From assembly GCF_018780565.1 (NCBI RefSeq), contig NZ_JADMJN010000005.1, positions 186,001-250,000 on the forward strand: a DNA stretch of 64,000 nt, written 5' to 3'. A program made the translations under genes and the position numbers. The notes beneath the pieces were generated by a model, which saw only the letters and a list, made by a program, of their open reading frames with translations, searched no databases and had not been told where the DNA came from. Within the stretch, counting starts at the first letter, position 1. Each line of letters starts with the position of its first letter. This DNA is from Rhodoferax sp. Its GTDB lineage: Bacteria > Pseudomonadota > Gammaproteobacteria > Burkholderiales > Burkholderiaceae_C. Positions 27,381 to 36,258 of this stretch are shown one piece after another.

Positions 27381-28427
27381 ATGACACACCAGGTACTCAT
27401 TGTTGACGACACCGAAATCAATCTGATCCTGTTTGAGGCCCTGGTCAAGAAGATGGCGGAAACTGAGTCCAAGACATTCTCCCGTTCGGCTGATGGATTG
27501 GCCTGGGCGCAGGGCAATGATCCGGATCTCGTGATCGTTGACTACATGATGCCGGAGCTCGACGGCATCGAGTTCATTCGCCGCCTTAGGCAGACACCCG
27601 GCAAGGAGAGTGTCCCTATTCTGATGATCACCGCCAATGATCAAAAGCAGGTTCGTTACCGTGCGCTTGACGCGGGTGCCACGGACTTTCTCACCAAACC
27701 CGTGGACAAGATTGAATTCCTGGCCCGAGCCAGCAATATGCTTGTCTTGAGCGACGCCAGGAAAAAACTGGCCGACCGGGCCGAGTGGCTGGCCGAAGAA
27801 GTACGTAAAGCGACCTCAGAGATTGTTCAGCGTGAGCGTGAGACGGTGATCCGCCTGTCCAAGGCTGCAGAGTACCGCGACCCTGAAACCGGTGCGCACA
27901 TTTTGCGTATGGCCCACTACTCGGAGTTGATCGCGAGAGGGCTTGGCTTGTCCGTGGCCGATCAGGAGCTTCTGCTGGAGGCTGCGCCCATGCATGACAT
28001 TGGCAAAGTGGGCATTGCCGACAACATCCTTCTCAAGCCTGGACGGCTGACACCGGACGAGTTTGAGATCATGAAACAGCACGCCATTTTTGGCTATGAA
28101 ATTCTCAAGGGCAGTTCATCCAAGGTGCTGCAGGCGGGTGCGGCGATTGCCAGGGCGCATCATGAAAAGTTTGACGGTACCGGCTATCCGGGAGGCCTGG
28201 CGGGCCAGGATATACCCATATTCAGTCGAATCGTTGCCGTGGCGGACGTGTTTGATGCACTCACATCCGAGCGTCCATACAAGAAGGCATGGACGCTGGA
28301 GCAGGCCGTGGAGCACCTGGAGTCCAACGCTGGCAGTCACTTCGATCCGGCTTGCGTGGCCGTTTTCATGGCGCATTGGGATGAAGTGCTGGAAATACGC
28401 CAGCGCTTCCAGGATGACATGGAATGA
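27381..28427 (+). CDS. Response regulator with HD-GYP c-di-GMP phosphodiesterase domain
   Basis: A 348-residue RpfG-type protein: receiver domain (1-120, acidic pocket Asp9/Asp10, phospho-acceptor Asp54, Lys107 in TKPVD), a helical linker, and an HD-GYP domain with HDIGKVGIADN (His205-Asp206), HHEKFDGTGYP (His260, His261, GYP 268-270) and SRIVAVADVFDALTS. All diagnostic HD-GYP residues I can check are present, so an active c-di-GMP hydrolase is likely. It starts 26 bases after the hybrid kinase with a GGAG ribosome site and is probably its output partner. Confidence 0.93.
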   Translation: MTHQVLIVDDTEINLILFEALVKKMAETESKTFSRSADGLAWAQGNDPDLVIVDYMMPELDGIEFIRRLRQTPGKESVPILMITANDQKQVRYRALDAGATDFLTKPVDKIEFLARASNMLVLSDARKKLADRAEWLAEEVRKATSEIVQRERETVIRLSKAAEYRDPETGAHILRMAHYSELIARGLGLSVADQELLLEAAPMHDIGKVGIADNILLKPGRLTPDEFEIMKQHAIFGYEILKGSSSKVLQAGAAIARAHHEKFDGTGYPGGLAGQDIPIFSRIVAVADVFDALTSERPYKKAWTLEQAVEHLESNAGSHFDPACVAVFMAHWDEVLEIRQRFQDDME

Positions 28428-28482
28428 CCACGCACCCAGTGACGTATCCCCCGTTACAGGCCTTCCCAGGTTGTTCCAGGTG

Positions 28483-28926
28483 TTAGCGCAGGACCAGAAC
28501 CGGAATGTGGGAGTGCGTCAGAACCTGCTGAGTTTCGCTGCCCAGTAACAGGCGTTTGATGCCACGGCGGCCATGGGACGCCATCACAATCAGGTCGCAT
28601 TTCTGTTTCTTCGCCGCAGAAATGATGGCTTCGGACACCAGATCGGACTTGACCGTGACAGCCTTGGTTTTGACACCTTTGGCCAGGGCCGATTTTTGCA
28701 CCGCATCGACGATAGCCTGTCCGTCCTGTGCCCACTGCTTTTCGACCCGGCTCACCTCTGCTGCCTGCAGGGCCAATCCACCTTCAAAATAGCTTTGTGG
28801 GTAACGAGGAATGACCTTCAGGGCCACCAGCTCTGCCCCTGTCAGGACTGCCAGGCCAATGGCACTGGCAACAGCCTTTTTTGACAAGGTAGATCCATCG
28901 GTGGCCACTAAAATTCTTTGGTACAT
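28483..28926 (-). CDS. Universal stress protein UspA family
   Basis: A 147-residue single-domain UspA protein: starts YQRILVATDGS, ends with the ATP-binding-type motif GRRGIKRLLLGSETQQVLTHS and PVLVLR. Its regulator-bearing promoter is shared with ccoI: a single FNR box lies between them, 62 bases from this ATG. Expression under low oxygen is therefore expected, as for several Usp proteins of proteobacteria. The ATG at 28926 has a GGAGA ribosome site; the longer frame to 28995 would start inside the FNR box and is rejected. Confidence 0.92.
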   Translation of the reverse strand: MYQRILVATDGSTLSKKAVASAIGLAVLTGAELVALKVIPRYPQSYFEGGLALQAAEVSRVEKQWAQDGQAIVDAVQKSALAKGVKTKAVTVKSDLVSEAIISAAKKQKCDLIVMASHGRRGIKRLLLGSETQQVLTHSHIPVLVLR

Positions 28927-28950
28927 GTATTTCTCCGGTTGATTGAGACG

Positions 28951-29027
28951 CTTGAGCTTACGCTTGTCCCTCCAGGCTATCTTGATCTTTGTCAATTAAA
29001 CACGTCTCATCGAAGGGTAAGCTCAAG
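28951..29027. promoter_or_regulatory. Symmetric bidirectional FNR-type promoter (uspA / ccoI)
   Basis: An FNR-like box, TTGAT-CTTT-GTCAA (28982-28995, nine of ten consensus half-site bases), sits at the centre of an 11-bp perfect inverted repeat (CTTGAGCTTAC 28951-28961; GTAAGCTCAAG 29017-29027). Each arm, read outward, offers a TAAGCT hexamer about 21-22 bases from the box. That is the place of a -10 element in a class II promoter with FNR centred at -41.5. Predicted starts are near 28947 for uspA and 29030 for ccoI. The boxes are seen; the promoter roles are inference. Confidence 0.7.
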
Positions 29028-29103
29028 GCCTATGTCATTGCCAAGCCCGCCAGTCTTCGTCGCGTTGCACCAAAAGCAGGGTGAAACGACCGGCAGGGAC
29101 CCA

Positions 29104-31389
29104 ATGAATTCACCGGATACGGGTGGGGCAAAGGACTTGCTGCACCTGCTGGACGACCCGCAAGAGTGGCCGGTCTTCAGCCGGCCTGATCCCCGCCGCG
29201 CCGACTGTTGGGAATCCAACCTGTTGATTGAGGGCATGCATTGTGCGGCTTGTGCGCTGACTCTGGAGGATGCTCTGCTGGGCGTGCCAGGAATCGTCAG
29301 TGCCGAGGTCAGTGCCGGTAGCCACCGTGCCCGTGTCGTCTGGTCGCCAAACACGGTCCTCCCTTCGACCTGGATGCGTGCAGTTGAAATAGCGGGTTAC
29401 CGTGCCGTGCCTGCCAATGATGCGTTTGCCCGGGAGCGTCGCAAGGGCGAGGCCCGCAAGGCCCTCTGGCGTTTGCTGGTGGCCGGGCTGTGCATGATGC
29501 AGGTCATGATGTACGCCTACCCGGCTTATGTGGCGGTGCCAGGGGATCTGTCCGCCGAGATGGAGCAACTTTTACGCTGGGCCTCCTGGGTATTGACCTT
29601 GCCGGTCATCCTGTTTTCATGCGGTCCATTTTTCAGTAGTGCCTTGCGTGATGTGATGCATCGTCGTGTCAGCATGGACTTGCCCGTCGCGCTGGGCATG
29701 TTGATTACCTTTGCAGTGAGCTCTGTCGGCACCTTTGATCCCCAAGGGAATTTTGGTCGCGAGGTGTATTTCGATTCGCTCACGATGTTTGTTTTTTTCC
29801 TGCTGGCGGGGCGTTGGCTGGAATTGCGACTGCGCGATCGAACAGCAGGCGCTCTTGAAGCCCTGATGAACCGATTGCCCGACAGCGTATTGCGGCGCGG
29901 GCAGGATGATCAATTTGAGCGGGTTCCGGTGCGTCGTTTGCAGCCGGGTGATGTGATACGCATCTTGCCTGGCGAAAGTTTTCCCGCTGATGGCGTCGTG
30001 CAGCATGGCGATACGGCGGTTGACGAGGCCTTGCTCACGGGCGAGTCCCGCCCGGTTGCGCGCGGGGTTGGCGGCGTGGTGATCGCGGGTAGCCATAACC
30101 TCACCAATGCGGTCCTGGTTCGGGTGGAGCGAACTGGCGATCAAACCCGATTCGCCCAGATCGTGACGCTGATGGAAAGCGCCTCCACCAGCAAGCCGCC
30201 ATTGGCTCGGCTGGCCGATCAAATTGCCAAGCCGTTTCTGATGGGCGTCCTGCTGGCGGCTGGCCTGGCCTGCGCCTTTTGGTGGGGTCGAGACCCCGGC
30301 CACGCCTTGATGGTTGCCGTGGCGGTGCTGGTCGTCACATGTCCCTGCGCCTTGTCCCTGGCCACGCCGGCGGCCATGCTGGCTGCAGCGGGTGCCTTGG
30401 CGCGAAGCGGCGTACTGGTGCGTCGGCTGGAAGCCTTCGAGGCTTTGGCTGCCATCGACACGATTGTGTTTGACAAGACAGGGACATTGACACGCGATGC
30501 CCTGGTTCTGGGTGTCTCCCGTCTGCGCGAGGGGATTACCGCCAAGCAGGCATTGGCGATGGCTGCTGGCCTGGCGGCGCATTCATTGCATCCGGTGTCC
30601 AAAGCGCTGGCTGCTGCGGCGGCAGAGGGCGGTCTAACCGGTTTATGGAAAGCTGATTCCGTGAAGGAGGTCGCGGGCGCCGGGGTGTCGGGTCAAGTGC
30701 AGCGTGAGGATGCACCGCATGAGACCCATGAACTGCGCCTTGGATCGGCAACCTTCTGCGGGGTGACGCACGCCCAAACAGATTCAGTGCAGGCTTGCCT
30801 GGCTGACAGTCTGGGCTGGCTGGCCACTTTTGAGTTGTATGAAGATGTGCGTCCGGATGCGTTGGACACGATCGCGAACCTACAGGGGGCGGGCATCAAG
30901 GTGCATCTGTTGTCTGGCGATGGCGCCCGGGCGGCCGCAGGTGTGGCCGCCCGGGTGGGCATAGCGCAGTGGAAAGGGGACTGCTCTCCGCAGGACAAGC
31001 TCGATTTCCTGCAAAACGCCCAGGCACAGGGGCATAAGGTGGCTGTGGTGGGGGATGGGCTCAATGACGGTCCGGTACTGGCGGGTGCCCATGTTTCATT
31101 CGCTTTTGGCCGGGCCGTACCATTGGCGCAAGCCCAGGCAGATTTCGTGGTGCTGGGCGATCAGCTTGGCGATGTGGCAAAAAGTGTTCAACTGGCCCGT
31201 CAGACCCTGCGGGTTGTGCGCCAGAATCTGTGGTGGGCGGCAATCTACAACGCGGTATGTGTACCTTTGGCCGTTGTTGGCTGGTTACCGGCCTGGTTGG
31301 CTGGTTTGGGCATGGCGCTCAGCTCCCTCTTGGTTGTGCTCAATGCATTGCGCCTGTCAAAAAGTATTCCATCATTGGAGAAAACGTAA
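29104..31389 (+). CDS. ccoI: Cu-transporting P-type ATPase for cbb3 assembly (CcoI/FixI)
   Basis: P1B-type ATPase needed for copper supply to cbb3 oxidase. It shows an N-terminal heavy-metal domain with GMHCAACALTLE, eight predicted membrane helices, the phosphatase loop LLTGESRP, the intramembrane CPC motif in VTCPCALSLATP, DKTGTLT with the phosphorylated Asp, an HP locus (HPVS) and GDGLNDGPVL. The ATG at 29104 (761 residues, GCAGGGA ribosome site) is chosen because the predicted transcription start is near 29030; an ATG at 29032 would give 785 residues with almost no leader. It heads the cco cluster, and its stop overlaps ccoS by one base. Confidence 0.92.
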   Translation: MNSPDTGGAKDLLHLLDDPQEWPVFSRPDPRRADCWESNLLIEGMHCAACALTLEDALLGVPGIVSAEVSAGSHRARVVWSPNTVLPSTWMRAVEIAGYRAVPANDAFARERRKGEARKALWRLLVAGLCMMQVMMYAYPAYVAVPGDLSAEMEQLLRWASWVLTLPVILFSCGPFFSSALRDVMHRRVSMDLPVALGMLITFAVSSVGTFDPQGNFGREVYFDSLTMFVFFLLAGRWLELRLRDRTAGALEALMNRLPDSVLRRGQDDQFERVPVRRLQPGDVIRILPGESFPADGVVQHGDTAVDEALLTGESRPVARGVGGVVIAGSHNLTNAVLVRVERTGDQTRFAQIVTLMESASTSKPPLARLADQIAKPFLMGVLLAAGLACAFWWGRDPGHALMVAVAVLVVTCPCALSLATPAAMLAAAGALARSGVLVRRLEAFEALAAIDTIVFDKTGTLTRDALVLGVSRLREGITAKQALAMAAGLAAHSLHPVSKALAAAAAEGGLTGLWKADSVKEVAGAGVSGQVQREDAPHETHELRLGSATFCGVTHAQTDSVQACLADSLGWLATFELYEDVRPDALDTIANLQGAGIKVHLLSGDGARAAAGVAARVGIAQWKGDCSPQDKLDFLQNAQAQGHKVAVVGDGLNDGPVLAGAHVSFAFGRAVPLAQAQADFVVLGDQLGDVAKSVQLARQTLRVVRQNLWWAAIYNAVCVPLAVVGWLPAWLAGLGMALSSLLVVLNALRLSKSIPSLEKT

Positions 31390-31526
31390 TGGATGTCCTG
31401 TATTTGCTTATTCCGCTGTCCGTTATCCTGGTTTTTTTCATTCTTGGAGGACTATGGTGGGCGGTATACCGTGGCCAATTTGAGGATGTGGAGTCCGAAG
31501 GAGAGCGAATTCTTAAGGATTCATAA
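31389..31526 (+). CDS. ccoS: cbb3 oxidase assembly protein CcoS
   Basis: A 45-residue single-span membrane protein: an N-terminal hydrophobic helix (LYLLIPLSVILVFFILGGLWW), then AVYRGQFEDVESEGERIL, the family's characteristic acidic tail. CcoS is needed for cofactor insertion into CcoN. The ATG shares one base with the ccoI stop (TAATG), indicating coupling. It is short and easily missed. Confidence 0.93.
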   Translation: MDVLYLLIPLSVILVFFILGGLWWAVYRGQFEDVESEGERILKDS

Positions 31527-31534
31527 GAATTTTT
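31509..31534 (+). terminator. Possible weak terminator or attenuator after ccoS
   Basis: Perfect 7-bp inverted repeat ATTCTTA / TAAGAAT with an eight-base loop, overlapping the ccoS stop and followed by TTTT. The stem is AT-rich and short, so termination would be partial at most. It could separate ccoIS from the separately driven ccoNOQP. Confidence 0.3.
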
Positions 31535-31542
31535 GGCCAGGG

Positions 31543-31556
31543 TTGACCTTCGTCAA
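31543..31556. promoter_or_regulatory. FNR-like box upstream of ccoN
   Basis: TTGAC-CTTC-GTCAA is a perfect palindrome of half-sites, eight of ten bases matching the FNR consensus TTGAT-N4-ATCAA. Its centre is 64 bases before the ccoN ATG. The expected -10 region (about 31576-31584) has only a weak TAGGAA-like match, so promoter strength or exact start is unclear. Confidence 0.65.
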
Positions 31557-31613
31557 ACGATACTCGGGTTTTCCATAGGAAACTCGACTCAAACAAACTT
31601 AGAAGAGGTGAAA

Positions 31614-33050
31614 ATGATATTTCCCAATGCGCAAGCAAGCACCTATAACGACAAGGTCGTCAGGCAGTTTGCCATCATGACCGTGGTTTGGGGTGTGGTC
31701 GGTATGCTGGTCGGCGTCATCATTGCCGCGCAGTTGACTTGGCCCGAGTTGAATTTGGGTATCCCCTGGTTGAGTTATGGTCGATTGCGACCCCTGCACA
31801 CCAATGCGGTGATTTTTGCGTTTGGTGGATGTGGTTTGTTCGCCAGTGCCTATTACGTTGTCCAGCGAACCTGCCAGGTGCGCCTCTTCGGCGACAAGCT
31901 GGCCGCTTTCACCTTCTGGGGTTGGCAGCTTGTTATTTTGGCCGCCGCTATTTCGCTGCCCTTGGGATACACCCAGGGCAAGGAATACGCCGAGTTGGAG
32001 TGGCCAATTGACATTCTGATTACGCTGGTCTGGGTGGCATTTGCCGTGGTGTTCTTCGGCACGATCGGTACCCGCAAAGTGCGCCATATTTATGTGGCCA
32101 ACTGGTTTTTCGGAGCCTTCATTCTTGCCGTTGCCTTGTTGCATCTGGTCAACAGCGCTGCGATTCCCGCCGGGTACATGAAATCCTATTCCGCCTATGC
32201 CGGTGTGCAGGATGCCATGGTGCAATGGTGGTATGGTCACAATGCCGTGGGATTCTTCCTGACGGCCGGTTTCCTGGGCATGATGTATTACTTCATTCCC
32301 AAGCAGGCTGAACGTCCGGTTTATTCTTATCGCCTGTCCATCGTTCACTTCTGGGCGCTGATTTTCACTTACATGTGGGCGGGTCCGCACCATTTGCATT
32401 ACACGGCCTTGCCTGACTGGACCCAGTCGGTGGGTATGGTCTTCTCGCTGATTCTGCTGGCGCCAAGCTGGGGTGGCATGATCAACGGCATCATGACCTT
32501 GTCGGGTGCATGGCACAAGCTGCGCGACGATCCGATCCTGCGTTTCCTGATCGTGTCCCTGTCGTTCTATGGCATGTCCACGTTCGAAGGTCCAATGATG
32601 TCCATCAAAACCGTGAATGCATTGTCCCATTACACCGATTGGACCGTGGGCCATGTCCACTCAGGTGCTTTGGGTTGGGTTGGTCTGGTGACCATGGGCA
32701 GCATGTACTACCTGATCCCCCGTTTGTTTGGTCAGAAGCAGATGTACAGCGTCAAAGCTATTGAGATTCATTTCTGGGCAGCAACGATTGGTATCGTTAT
32801 CTATATCGCTGCCATGTGGATTGCCGGTGTGATGCAGGGTTTGATGTGGCGCGCGATCAATACCGACGGCACACTGACCTACACCTTTGTTGAGTCTGTC
32901 AAAGCAACATTCCCGTTCTATGTATTGCGCTTGCTGGGTGGTTTGCTCTATCTCGGTGGCATGTTGATCATGCTCTGGAATGTACTCAAGACGGCAACCA
33001 ATGGCCGCTCCGTCACCGTGACCATCCCGGCCGCTGTCGCCCACGCCTGA
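31614..33050 (+). CDS. ccoN: cbb3-type cytochrome c oxidase subunit I (CcoN)
   Basis: Catalytic, 478-residue membrane subunit of the high-affinity cbb3 oxidase, which carries heme b and the heme b3-CuB centre. Ligand segments visible include [11 protein letters not shown] (low-spin heme), [11 protein letters not shown] with the first CuB His, [13 protein letters not shown] with the other CuB histidines, and [17 protein letters not shown] with the heme b and b3 histidines. The ATG at 31614 follows an AGAGGTG ribosome site; the open frame upstream runs into the FNR-like box. It begins ccoNOQP with 14 bases to ccoO. Confidence 0.97.
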   Translation: MIFPNAQASTYNDKVVRQFAIMTVVWGVVGMLVGVIIAAQLTWPELNLGIPWLSYGRLRPLHTNAVIFAFGGCGLFASAYYVVQRTCQVRLFGDKLAAFTFWGWQLVILAAAISLPLGYTQGKEYAELEWPIDILITLVWVAFAVVFFGTIGTRKVRHIYVANWFFGAFILAVALLHLVNSAAIPAGYMKSYSAYAGVQDAMVQWWYGHNAVGFFLTAGFLGMMYYFIPKQAERPVYSYRLSIVHFWALIFTYMWAGPHHLHYTALPDWTQSVGMVFSLILLAPSWGGMINGIMTLSGAWHKLRDDPILRFLIVSLSFYGMSTFEGPMMSIKTVNALSHYTDWTVGHVHSGALGWVGLVTMGSMYYLIPRLFGQKQMYSVKAIEIHFWAATIGIVIYIAAMWIAGVMQGLMWRAINTDGTLTYTFVESVKATFPFYVLRLLGGLLYLGGMLIMLWNVLKTATNGRSVTVTIPAAVAHA

Positions 33051-33064
33051 GAAGGAAAAATAAC

Positions 33065-33691
33065 ATGGCAAACAACAAGACAAGCGGCGGACTGTCGCAT
33101 GAAAAAATCGAGACCAACAACTTCTTGATGATCGTTTTGATCCTTCTGGTGTTGCTGGTTGGTGGTCTGGTGGAAATCGTTCCTCTGTTCTTCCAGAAGT
33201 CCACGACCGAGCCCGTCAAAGGCTTGCAGCCCCTGACGGCGCTGCAACTGGCGGGTCGCGACGTTTACATCCGTGAAGGATGCTACAACTGCCATTCGCA
33301 GATGATCCGTCCCTTCCGTGCCGAGACGCTGCGTTATGGCCACTATTCGGTCGCTGGCGAATTCGTCTATGACCATCCCTTCCAGTGGGGCAGCAAGCGC
33401 ACAGGCCCTGACCTGCACCGGGTGGGTGGAAAGTACAGTGATCAGTGGCACCGTGATCACCTCAACAATCCACGCGATCTGGTGCCGGAATCCAATATGC
33501 CAGCCTACCCCTGGTTGCTCAAGGACACGGTGGATGCGACCTCCATGCCGGCGCACATGAAGGCACTGCGCACAGTGGGCGTGCCCTATACCGATGAGCA
33601 GATTGCAAAATCTGCCGAAGAGGTGAAGGGCAAATTGGAAGTGGACGCGGTGATTGCGTATCTGCAGGTTTTAGGTACGCTGGTTCGTTAA
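33065..33691 (+). CDS. ccoO: cbb3-type cytochrome c oxidase subunit II (CcoO)
   Basis: A 208-residue membrane-anchored monoheme cytochrome c that relays electrons to CcoN. It has one N-terminal membrane helix (about 20-44), the heme site [10 protein letters not shown] (Cys73, Cys76, His77) with the typical [11 protein letters not shown] following, and an axial Met candidate in [17 protein letters not shown] ribosome site lies before the ATG. Confidence 0.97.
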   Translation: MANNKTSGGLSHEKIETNNFLMIVLILLVLLVGGLVEIVPLFFQKSTTEPVKGLQPLTALQLAGRDVYIREGCYNCHSQMIRPFRAETLRYGHYSVAGEFVYDHPFQWGSKRTGPDLHRVGGKYSDQWHRDHLNNPRDLVPESNMPAYPWLLKDTVDATSMPAHMKALRTVGVPYTDEQIAKSAEEVKGKLEVDAVIAYLQVLGTLVR

Positions 33692-33707
33692 GCGGAAGGA
33701 GTCTCGG

Positions 33708-33851
33708 ATGGAACTCGATATCAACACCCTTCGTTCTTTGGCCACGGTGGCCAGCTTCATCACGTTTATTGGCATCATCGTGTGGGCCTATTCCCGCCGA
33801 AATGCCGCCGATTTCGATGAGGCTGCCAAGCTGCCCTTTGAACAAGACTGA
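33708..33851 (+). CDS. ccoQ: cbb3 oxidase small subunit CcoQ
   Basis: A 47-residue single-helix protein between ccoO and ccoP: helix ATVASFITFIGIIVWAYSRR followed by NAADFDEAAKLPFEQD, the usual CcoQ/FixQ C-terminus. CcoQ stabilises CcoP in the complex. A GGAAGGAG ribosome site precedes the ATG at 33708. Confidence 0.94.
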   Translation: MELDINTLRSLATVASFITFIGIIVWAYSRRNAADFDEAAKLPFEQD

Positions 33852-33875
33852 CGAACCGCAACACAAGGAAAAAAA

Positions 33876-34799
33876 ATGAGCGACTTCACAAGTAATTTTT
33901 GGTCACTGTTCGTAGCCGGGGTCACCTTGGTCAGCATCTTGGCCTGTCTTCTGTTGCTGTGGTTCAGTGGCAAAGCCAAGGCCATGACAGCCAGCGACAA
34001 CACCACCGGGCATGTCTGGGATGGCGATTTACGGGAAATGAACAATCCCTTGCCGCGTTGGTGGGCCTGGTTGTTCGTCATTACGATCGTTTTTGCCTTC
34101 GTCTACCTTGCTCTGTATCCTGGTTTGGGTACTTATGCCGGCAAGCTCGGTTGGTCATCGACGGGGCAGCACCAGACCGAGGTGGACAAGGGCAATGCAG
34201 ATGTCGCACCGCTCTATGCCAAATTTTCCAACATGAAACCTGAAGAAGTCGCGGGCGACGCACAGGCAATGGCCATTGGTGAGCGATTGTTCATGAACAA
34301 TTGCGCCCAGTGTCACGGCTCCGATGCAGGAGGAAGCAAAGGCATTCCCAATTTGAACGATGGCGACTGGTTGCATGGTGGTGCGCCAGCGACCATTAAG
34401 GAAACCCTGACCAAAGGCCGTGTGGGCAATATGCCGCCCATGGGTGCGGCAGTCGGTTCTGCCGATGATGTCAAGAATTTGGCCCAGTACGTGTTGAGCC
34501 TGTCCGGCAGTCCTCACGACTCCCTGCAAGCCTCGCTTGGCAAGTCAAAATTTGCGAGCTGTGCTGCGTGTCATGGCATGGATGGCAAAGGCAATCAGGC
34601 TTTGGGTGCCCCCAATCTTACCGACGACGTATGGCTGCACGGTTATGGTGAGGCGGCCATTATTGCCATGATCAATGGCGGCAAAGTCAACCAGATGCCC
34701 GCCCAAGCGGACAAATTGACTGAACCGCAAATTCACGTTCTTGCGTCCTATGTATGGGGACTTTCCAATAAAGTCAAAACTGGTGCTGTTTCCAAGTAA
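33876..34799 (+). CDS. ccoP: cbb3-type cytochrome c oxidase subunit III (CcoP)
   Basis: A 307-residue diheme cytochrome c that accepts electrons from soluble cytochromes. It has two N-terminal membrane helices (about 8-30 and 61-81) joined by the WDGDLREMNNPLPRWW loop, then two heme sites CAQCH (143-147) and CAACH (229-233), each with a downstream Met (MPPMG, QMPAQ). The ATG at 33876 follows an AAGGAA ribosome site 24 bases after ccoQ. Confidence 0.97.
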   Translation: MSDFTSNFWSLFVAGVTLVSILACLLLLWFSGKAKAMTASDNTTGHVWDGDLREMNNPLPRWWAWLFVITIVFAFVYLALYPGLGTYAGKLGWSSTGQHQTEVDKGNADVAPLYAKFSNMKPEEVAGDAQAMAIGERLFMNNCAQCHGSDAGGSKGIPNLNDGDWLHGGAPATIKETLTKGRVGNMPPMGAAVGSADDVKNLAQYVLSLSGSPHDSLQASLGKSKFASCAACHGMDGKGNQALGAPNLTDDVWLHGYGEAAIIAMINGGKVNQMPAQADKLTEPQIHVLASYVWGLSNKVKTGAVSK

Positions 34800-34813
34800 T
34801 CGAAAGAATAAGT

Positions 34814-36250
34814 TTGAACAATCAGGAGTCCAGTCACAGAAAGATCATTCCCATCGTCCCGCAAGAGACGGATGAGGTTATGGTCTCCCTGTACGCGTCG
34901 CACGAAAAAATTTATCCGCGCAGCGTTTCTGGATTTTTCTCCAATTGGCGCTGGGGCATGGTTGTTTTGACCCAGTTGGTGTTTTATGGTTTGCCCTGGC
35001 TGGAGTGGGGCCAGCGTCAGGCCGTGTTGTTTGATCTCGGCTCCAGGCGTTTCTATATCTTCGGATTGGTGCTGTATCCGCAGGATTTCATCTATCTCAC
35101 TGGTATTCTGGTTATTTCTGCCCTGTCGTTGTTCCTGTTCACGGCAGTAGCGGGGCGCCTTTGGTGTGGTTATGCGTGCCCCCAAACGGTTTATACGGAG
35201 ATTTTTCTCTGGATTGAGAAGAAGGTGGAGGGTGATCGCTCGGCGCGAATGCGGCGTGATGCCAAGCCGATGTCGGCAGATAAGCTGACTCGCAAAGCCC
35301 TGAAGCATTTTCTGTGGATTTCCCTGGCACTTTGGACCGGCTTCACTTTCGTGGGATATTTCACGCCAATCAAGGACCTTGGCTTGGAATTTTTGCAGAT
35401 GAGCATGAGTTCATGGGAAGTTTTCTGGACCTTTTTCTACGGTTTTGCCACCTATGGCAATGCCGGTTTCATGCGTGAGCAGGTCTGCAAACACATGTGC
35501 CCATATGCGCGCTTTCAGAGCGCCATGTTTGACAAGGACACGTTGATCGTTACCTATGACGCTGAACGGGGTGAGCCGCGCGGCGCCAGATCGCGCAAGG
35601 CCGACCCGGCAAGCCTGAATCTGGGTGCTTGCGTGGATTGCAGCTTGTGTGTGCAGGTTTGCCCCACCGGGATTGATATCCGCAAGGGCTTGCAGTATGA
35701 ATGCATTGGCTGTGGCGCTTGTGCTGATGTCTGCGACACCGTGATGGACAAAATGGGTTACGCGCGGGGCCTTGTCAAATACACCACAGAAAACGCGATG
35801 AGTCAGCACTGGAGTCGGGCGCAGACGTGGCGTCATGTGTTACGGCCGAGGGTTTTGATTTACACCGCAATTCTGGGTGTGATCGTGATTGCCATGCTGG
35901 TCAGTCTGTCGCTGCGAGTCCCGTTCAAGGTCGACGTGGTGCGCGACCGTGGTGTCATGGCGCGCATTGTGCCGGGCGGCAAAATCGAAAATGTGTACCG
36001 CTTGCAAGTGATGAATGCTACGGAATCAAATCAGCGGTACAAAATTGCAGTGACCGGCTTGCCAGGTTTGGTGGTGGCGTCCGACAGTCTCGTCATGGTG
36101 GAGTCTACTCAGTCGCGTTGGGTTGCGGTGCGTGTGCAGGCTCCTTTTGATACGGCAGCGCCGGGCTCGCACACCATTCAGTTCCAAATTGATTCAGTGG
36201 ATTCACCCGGTCATTTGACCGAGAAGTCAGCATTTTTGATACCCCGATAA
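34814..36250 (+). CDS. ccoG: Polyferredoxin-type assembly protein CcoG (RdxA/FixG)
   Basis: Membrane-bound Cu(II)-reducing protein of the cbb3 biogenesis pathway. It has about five membrane helices, a CGYACPQ motif after the second, two [4Fe-4S] ferredoxin clusters (CVDCSLCVQVCP and CIGCGACADVC) and a C-terminal Ig-like periplasmic domain after the last helix (about 350-370). The frame starts at a TTG at 34814 (478 residues); the ATG at 34880 would give 456 residues and has a TGAGG ribosome site, so the start is unresolved. It follows ccoP by 14 bases. Confidence 0.94.
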   Translation: MNNQESSHRKIIPIVPQETDEVMVSLYASHEKIYPRSVSGFFSNWRWGMVVLTQLVFYGLPWLEWGQRQAVLFDLGSRRFYIFGLVLYPQDFIYLTGILVISALSLFLFTAVAGRLWCGYACPQTVYTEIFLWIEKKVEGDRSARMRRDAKPMSADKLTRKALKHFLWISLALWTGFTFVGYFTPIKDLGLEFLQMSMSSWEVFWTFFYGFATYGNAGFMREQVCKHMCPYARFQSAMFDKDTLIVTYDAERGEPRGARSRKADPASLNLGACVDCSLCVQVCPTGIDIRKGLQYECIGCGACADVCDTVMDKMGYARGLVKYTTENAMSQHWSRAQTWRHVLRPRVLIYTAILGVIVIAMLVSLSLRVPFKVDVVRDRGVMARIVPGGKIENVYRLQVMNATESNQRYKIAVTGLPGLVVASDSLVMVESTQSRWVAVRVQAPFDTAAPGSHTIQFQIDSVDSPGHLTEKSAFLIPR

Positions 36251-36258
36251 GGATATTT

